Under the pieces are notes generated by a model. The model had not been told where the DNA came from. It made no database searches and saw nothing but the letters and a program-made list of their open reading frames with translations. A stretch of 64,000 bases of DNA from Pseudoselenomonas ruminantium (GTDB lineage: Bacteria > Bacillota > Negativicutes > Selenomonadales > Selenomonadaceae), in contig NZ_FOQK01000017.1 of the NCBI RefSeq assembly GCF_900113715.1, forward strand, positions 1 to 64,000, in the 5' to 3' direction. Shown here piece after piece: positions 59,420-64,000 of this stretch. The translations under genes were made by a program, and so were the position numbers. Position 1 is the first letter of the stretch, and each line of letters opens with the position of its first letter.

Positions 59420-60565
59420 ATGAAACAGGCAGTACATTTTGGCGCTGGCAATATCGGCAGAGGATTTATCGGCGAGCTGTTGGTCCGCTCGGGCTATGAG
59501 GTGGCATTTGTCGATGTCAATAAGGAGCTCGTTGACCTTATCAATGCGCGCAGAGGCTACGATATCGAGATCGTCGGTGAGCAGCCGCAGAAAACCCATG
59601 TGGCGCATGTGCGGGCCATCAATAGCGAGGAGGACCCTGAGGCACTCATGCAGGCCATCGAGCAGGCAGACATCATCACGACGGCCATCGGGCCGAATAT
59701 CCTGAAGTTCATTGCCCCGAATATCGCCAAGGGCTTGGCGCGCCGCCTGAGACGCAGGCAGGTGCCGCTCAATATCATCGCCTGTGAGAATATGGTGGGC
59801 GGCTCCACGGTGCTCAAGAAGCATGTCTATGAGCATCTCTCGGCAGATGAGCGGGCGATGTGCGATGCTTGGATCGGGTTCCCCGATGCCGCTGTCGACC
59901 GCATCGTGCCGCTGCAGAAGAACGACGATCCGCTGCTCGTGAAGGTCGAGCCCTATGCGGAATGGGATGCCGATGTGACCCAGGCTAAGGGCGAGCCGCC
60001 GCAGATTGAAGGTCTTACCTGGGTGGAAAATCTCGAGGCGTATATCGAGCGTAAATTGTTTACGGTCAATACGGGGCATGCTTCGATTGCTTATCTGGCC
60101 TATCGCAAGGGCATCAAGGATATCTATACGGCTATGCAGGATAAGAGCATTGTCGATATGGCCCGTCAGGTCTGGGCAGAAACGGGCAGCCTGCTCATCA
60201 AGAAATTCGGCTTCAATCCCGAAACGCATAGGAAGTATATCGAGACGACGGAGAGCCGTTTCCGCAATCCGCATCTTTCCGATGAAGTCACGCGGGTAGC
60301 CCGCGGGCCGAAACGCAAGCTTGGCGCCAAGGATCGTCTCGTGAGCCCCGCATCCCAGCTCTTAGCGCAGGGACAGAAACCAGCAGCCCTGGCGACGGTC
60401 ATCGGCGCAGCCTTCCATTTTGACTATGAGGGCGATAAGGAGGCGCAGGAAGTACAGCAGGGCATCCAGCGCGAGGGACTGCACCGCGCCATCCATAACT
60501 ATACCGAAATCCCGGAGAACTCGGAACTCTTCCGCATGGTGGAGAACAAAACGGCAGGATTCTAA
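59420..60565 (+). CDS. mtlD: Mannitol-1-phosphate 5-dehydrogenase
   Basis: The 381-residue NAD-dependent enzyme oxidises mannitol-1-phosphate to fructose-6-phosphate. It has the N-terminal HFGAGNIGRGFIGELL nucleotide-binding motif, CENMVGGSTVLKKHV, and KLFTVNTGHASIAYL with the catalytic Lys. ATG 59420 follows TGGAGGA; ATG 59405 would add five residues. It completes the mtlR-mtlA-mtlD set. Confidence 0.97.
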   Translation: MKQAVHFGAGNIGRGFIGELLVRSGYEVAFVDVNKELVDLINARRGYDIEIVGEQPQKTHVAHVRAINSEEDPEALMQAIEQADIITTAIGPNILKFIAPNIAKGLARRLRRRQVPLNIIACENMVGGSTVLKKHVYEHLSADERAMCDAWIGFPDAAVDRIVPLQKNDDPLLVKVEPYAEWDADVTQAKGEPPQIEGLTWVENLEAYIERKLFTVNTGHASIAYLAYRKGIKDIYTAMQDKSIVDMARQVWAETGSLLIKKFGFNPETHRKYIETTESRFRNPHLSDEVTRVARGPKRKLGAKDRLVSPASQLLAQGQKPAALATVIGAAFHFDYEGDKEAQEVQQGIQREGLHRAIHNYTEIPENSELFRMVENKTAGF

Positions 60566-60575
60566 GGGAAATCAA

Positions 60576-60605
60576 GGGTCTTTCCAAGCGGGAAGGCCTT
60601 TTTGA
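60576..60605 (+). terminator. Terminator after mtlD
   Basis: Stem GGTCTTTCC / GGGAAGGCC (G-T pairs) with loop AAGC, then TTTTTG. Confidence 0.8.
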
Positions 60606-60631
60606 TTTTTTGACTATTTTTTGTTTGCTTA

Positions 60632-60660
60632 TTGACATTTTGACTAAGAACGGTTACTAT
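60632..60660 (+). promoter_or_regulatory. Predicted promoter of groESL
   Basis: TTGACA (60632-60637), 17 bp, TACTAT (60655-60660), directly before the CIRCE element. Confidence 0.8.
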
Positions 60661-60671
60661 AAGAATTGTAG

Positions 60672-60698
60672 TTAGCACTCGGGTTTAGTGAGTGCTAA
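60672..60698 (+). promoter_or_regulatory. CIRCE element (HrcA operator)
   Basis: TTAGCACTC, 9 nt, GAGTGCTAA is a perfect match to CIRCE. It sits just downstream of the groESL promoter, so HrcA would block transcription and also mark the mRNA leader. hrcA itself is not in the window. Confidence 0.97.
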
Positions 60699-60740
60699 CA
60701 AGATAACTTTGTTATTCCATTATATAGGAGGAAGATACCT

Positions 60741-61022
60741 ATGATTAAGCCATTGGGCGAAAGAGTTGTCATTGAAGTTTCTGAGGGCGATGTAAAGACC
60801 GCCAGCGGCATTGTACTGCCGGATACGGCCAAAGAGAAGCCGCAGAAGGGCACGGTTGTTGCTGTAGGCACTGGCAAGCTGCTCGAGAATGGTGAGCGCG
60901 CTGCTATGGAAGTCAAAGCTGGCGACGTTGTTGTCTTCTCCAAATATTCCGGTTCGGAAGTCAAGGTTGACGACAAAGAGTACCTGATCGTCCGCGAGAG
61001 CGACATCCTGGCTGTACTGTAA
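60741..61022 (+). CDS. groES: Co-chaperonin GroES
   Basis: The 93-residue protein has [12 protein letters not shown] and a mobile loop near [16 protein letters not shown]. It caps the GroEL barrel. ATG 60741 follows AGGAGGAAG. groEL follows after 24 nt, both under CIRCE/HrcA control. Confidence 0.98.
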   Translation: MIKPLGERVVIEVSEGDVKTASGIVLPDTAKEKPQKGTVVAVGTGKLLENGERAAMEVKAGDVVVFSKYSGSEVKVDDKEYLIVRESDILAVL

Positions 61023-61046
61023 GATAGACTTTTGGAGGTAATATAA

Positions 61047-62672
<1,626 letters not shown>

Positions 62673-62708
62673 GGAAAAATCGCATAACGAGTATGTGATT
62701 GTTGGAAA

Positions 62709-62750
62709 ACAGGCTATGGGCAGGATTGCCCATAGCCTGTTTTTGCTTTT
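62709..62750 (+). terminator. Terminator after groEL
   Basis: Stem ACAGGCTATGGG / CCCATAGCCTGT, then TTTTTGCTTTT. Confidence 0.92.
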
Positions 62751-62767
62751 GATAATAAAAATATCGA

Positions 62768-62800
62768 CAAACTAATAATTGTTTGGTATCATAAGATACC
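62768..62800. promoter_or_regulatory. Palindromic region upstream of the FIST gene
   Basis: CAAAC (8 nt) GTTTG at 62768-62785 and a perfect GGTATC ATAA GATACC at 62785-62800 lie side by side, 34 nt before the start codon. They are candidate regulatory sites. Confidence 0.4.
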
Positions 62801-62833
62801 TTATGAATTTCAGAATGGAAAGAAGGTGTGGCT

Positions 62834-64000
62834 ATGAAGCAGTTTGCTTATGATTTTTATGGACTTACGGGGCTGGAGGAGATCTTGGAAGATTTCCTCC
62901 AGCATTGCCCGGAACAGTATGCCGATATCTTGGTGCAGGTCTTTACCTGTATCTGTGACCGGGAAATTGTCACCGGCATGGTGGGGAAGATCGCCGCTGT
63001 CTTGCCGCAGGCAAAGATCATAGGGACGGTCACTTCGGAACTTCCCGTCATCGAGGATTGGCAGAAGCGGAAGACACAACTCTGCATCATGGTGTTCCGG
63101 GATACCCAGGTAAAGCTCCATTCCTTTGCGCGGCAGGCACAGGAGGAGGAACAGGCTTGGCAGCGCAAAGTCGGTCAGACGCTGGCCGGCTGTTGCCAGG
63201 AAACACAGCATCTGGCTGGCCTTGAGCTATTGGTCACAGCAGAGACTTTTGCTGTCCGTCCCTTCCTGCAGGTCTTGGCGGAAAAAGTCAGCGATGTGCC
63301 TGTCTTTGGCGGCGGGGCATATGCAGCGGTCCAAGAGGAAGTGCCGTTTGTTTTCTCACAGGAAGGCATTGTGGACCAGGGCATCCTGGTGGCCGCTTTT
63401 GTCAGCCGCAAGCTCAAGATCCTGGTGGCAGACAGCATGGGCTGGCGTCCTTTAGGGAAGACGATGACCATCACGGAGATGGTGGATGACTACACAGTGG
63501 CGGCTATCGACCATAAGCCGGCTGCGCATGTCTATGAGAAATATCTGGGCGTCGATCGCGAAGATTTCCATAGCTTCAATGTGTCGGAGTTCCCGCTGCT
63601 GGTCGAGCGTGAGGGCTATCTGCTGGCGCGGCCGTCGATCGGCAGGACGGACGCGGATGCGCTGACCTTTGCGGCTGACCTGCAGACCGGGGAGAAGGTG
63701 CGGCTGTCCTATGGCGATCCCCAGGCCATCATCCAGCAGGCGCTGTATACTGGCCAGCAGGTCCAGGCGTTTGGGCCGGAGGGCATTCTGCTGATCAGCT
63801 GCATTGGCCGGCATTTCTATGTCGGTGAGGCGGAGAAGCTGGAAATCGAGTGGTATCGGAAAATCGCGCCGACGGCTGTTTGCCATACCTATGGGGAGTT
63901 CCTGCGGCAGGGACGCAATATCAATACCTTGACAATCACATTTGTGGCGGTGGCCTTTTGCGAAGACGTTGGCAAGCGCCAGGAACGCAAGCGGGTGGTA
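62834..64000 (+). CDS. FIST-domain sensory protein, 5' part (partial)
   Basis: An open frame of 389 codons starts at ATG 62834, 6 nt after AAGGTG, and runs off the window with no stop. The N-terminal part (about 30-220) has IIGTVTSELPV, PVFGGGAYA and ILVADSMGWRPLGK, typical of the FIST_N domain. The next part with ALTFAADLQTGEKVRLSYGD and ILLISCIGRHFYVG matches FIST_C. FIST domains sense small ligands, perhaps amino acids, and usually precede GGDEF, kinase or chemoreceptor outputs. The output domain lies beyond 64000. Confidence 0.85.
   Translation, partial: MKQFAYDFYGLTGLEEILEDFLQHCPEQYADILVQVFTCICDREIVTGMVGKIAAVLPQAKIIGTVTSELPVIEDWQKRKTQLCIMVFRDTQVKLHSFARQAQEEEQAWQRKVGQTLAGCCQETQHLAGLELLVTAETFAVRPFLQVLAEKVSDVPVFGGGAYAAVQEEVPFVFSQEGIVDQGILVAAFVSRKLKILVADSMGWRPLGKTMTITEMVDDYTVAAIDHKPAAHVYEKYLGVDREDFHSFNVSEFPLLVEREGYLLARPSIGRTDADALTFAADLQTGEKVRLSYGDPQAIIQQALYTGQQVQAFGPEGILLISCIGRHFYVGEAEKLEIEWYRKIAPTAVCHTYGEFLRQGRNINTLTITFVAVAFCEDVGKRQERKRVV

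Overview
The window is a 64 kb chromosomal segment of a Gram-negative (diderm) Firmicute, most likely a Selenomonadaceae-type Negativicute such as Selenomonas or Mitsuokella; this placement is inference from gene content. Firmicute traits are the rplU-prp-rpmA trio with a cleavable L27 N-terminus, FapR-controlled fatty acid synthesis with FabK, a CIRCE-controlled groESL operon, RimO, CvfB, and a PRD-type mannitol regulator. Diderm and anaerobe traits are a complete AcrAB-like RND pump and a rubredoxin-fused rubrerythrin. DNA is moderately GC-rich, intergenic gaps are short and AT-rich, and TTG and GTG starts are frequent. Nothing looks like a prophage, insertion sequence, CRISPR array or toxin-antitoxin island.

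Layout. 1-880: the end of an rRNA operon (23S 3' end, 5S) followed by tRNA-His, tRNA-Trp and tRNA-Ser. 960-2400: a guanine-type riboswitch and a purine permease. 2500-3570: rplU-prp-rpmA behind a structured leader. 3750-11430: a long housekeeping run (obg, yhbY, proB, proA, a 55-residue membrane protein, nadD, yqeK, an LCP protein, rsfS, an S1 protein). 11550-18500: orphan cheV, an orphan solute-binding protein, rimO-pncC-DEAD helicase, and two secreted proteins of unknown function. 18600-20460 (minus strand): tRNA-Gln and a DUF4127 protein. 20585-22240: rsmD-coaD-coiled-coil protein. 22300-28100: a lactate racemase locus (larA, larD-like channel, larB, larC) with a divergent Mga/PRD-type regulator. 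28185-37230: an RpiB-like protein, then yceD-rpmF and the fatty acid/phospholipid cluster fapR-plsX-fabK-fabD-fabG-acpP-fabK paralogue-fabF-rnc. 38100-43200: a MarR regulator divergent from an RND pump. 43300-46570: recA-recX and guaA. 46700-49900: an XRE/zinc-ribbon protein, tRNA-Pro, an ABC-F protein and rubrerythrin. 50200-52930: the t6A operon tsaE-tsaB-rimI-tsaD. 53050-55100: a PdtaS/PdtaR-type two-component pair with an ANTAR output domain. 55300-60570: mtlR-mtlA-mtlD. 60630-62670: CIRCE, groES, groEL. 62834-64000: the 5' part of a FIST-domain gene that runs off the window.

How the genes work together. The fab block forms a nearly complete elongation module under a FapR operator, but fabH is absent from its usual place. 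The lar block could interconvert D- and L-lactate with a nickel-pincer cofactor, though larE is not in the window. The mtl block imports mannitol and makes fructose-6-phosphate.

Most notable points: a purine riboswitch whose P1 helix directly buries the Shine-Dalgarno; the lar locus paired with a PRD/Mga-type regulator; a FabK paralogue with a four-cysteine C-terminal motif; an RpiB-like protein with Asp in place of the catalytic Cys; an unannotated 55-residue membrane ORF between proA and nadD; and an ANTAR system with no target seen nearby. No wholly new defence or mobile system was found.
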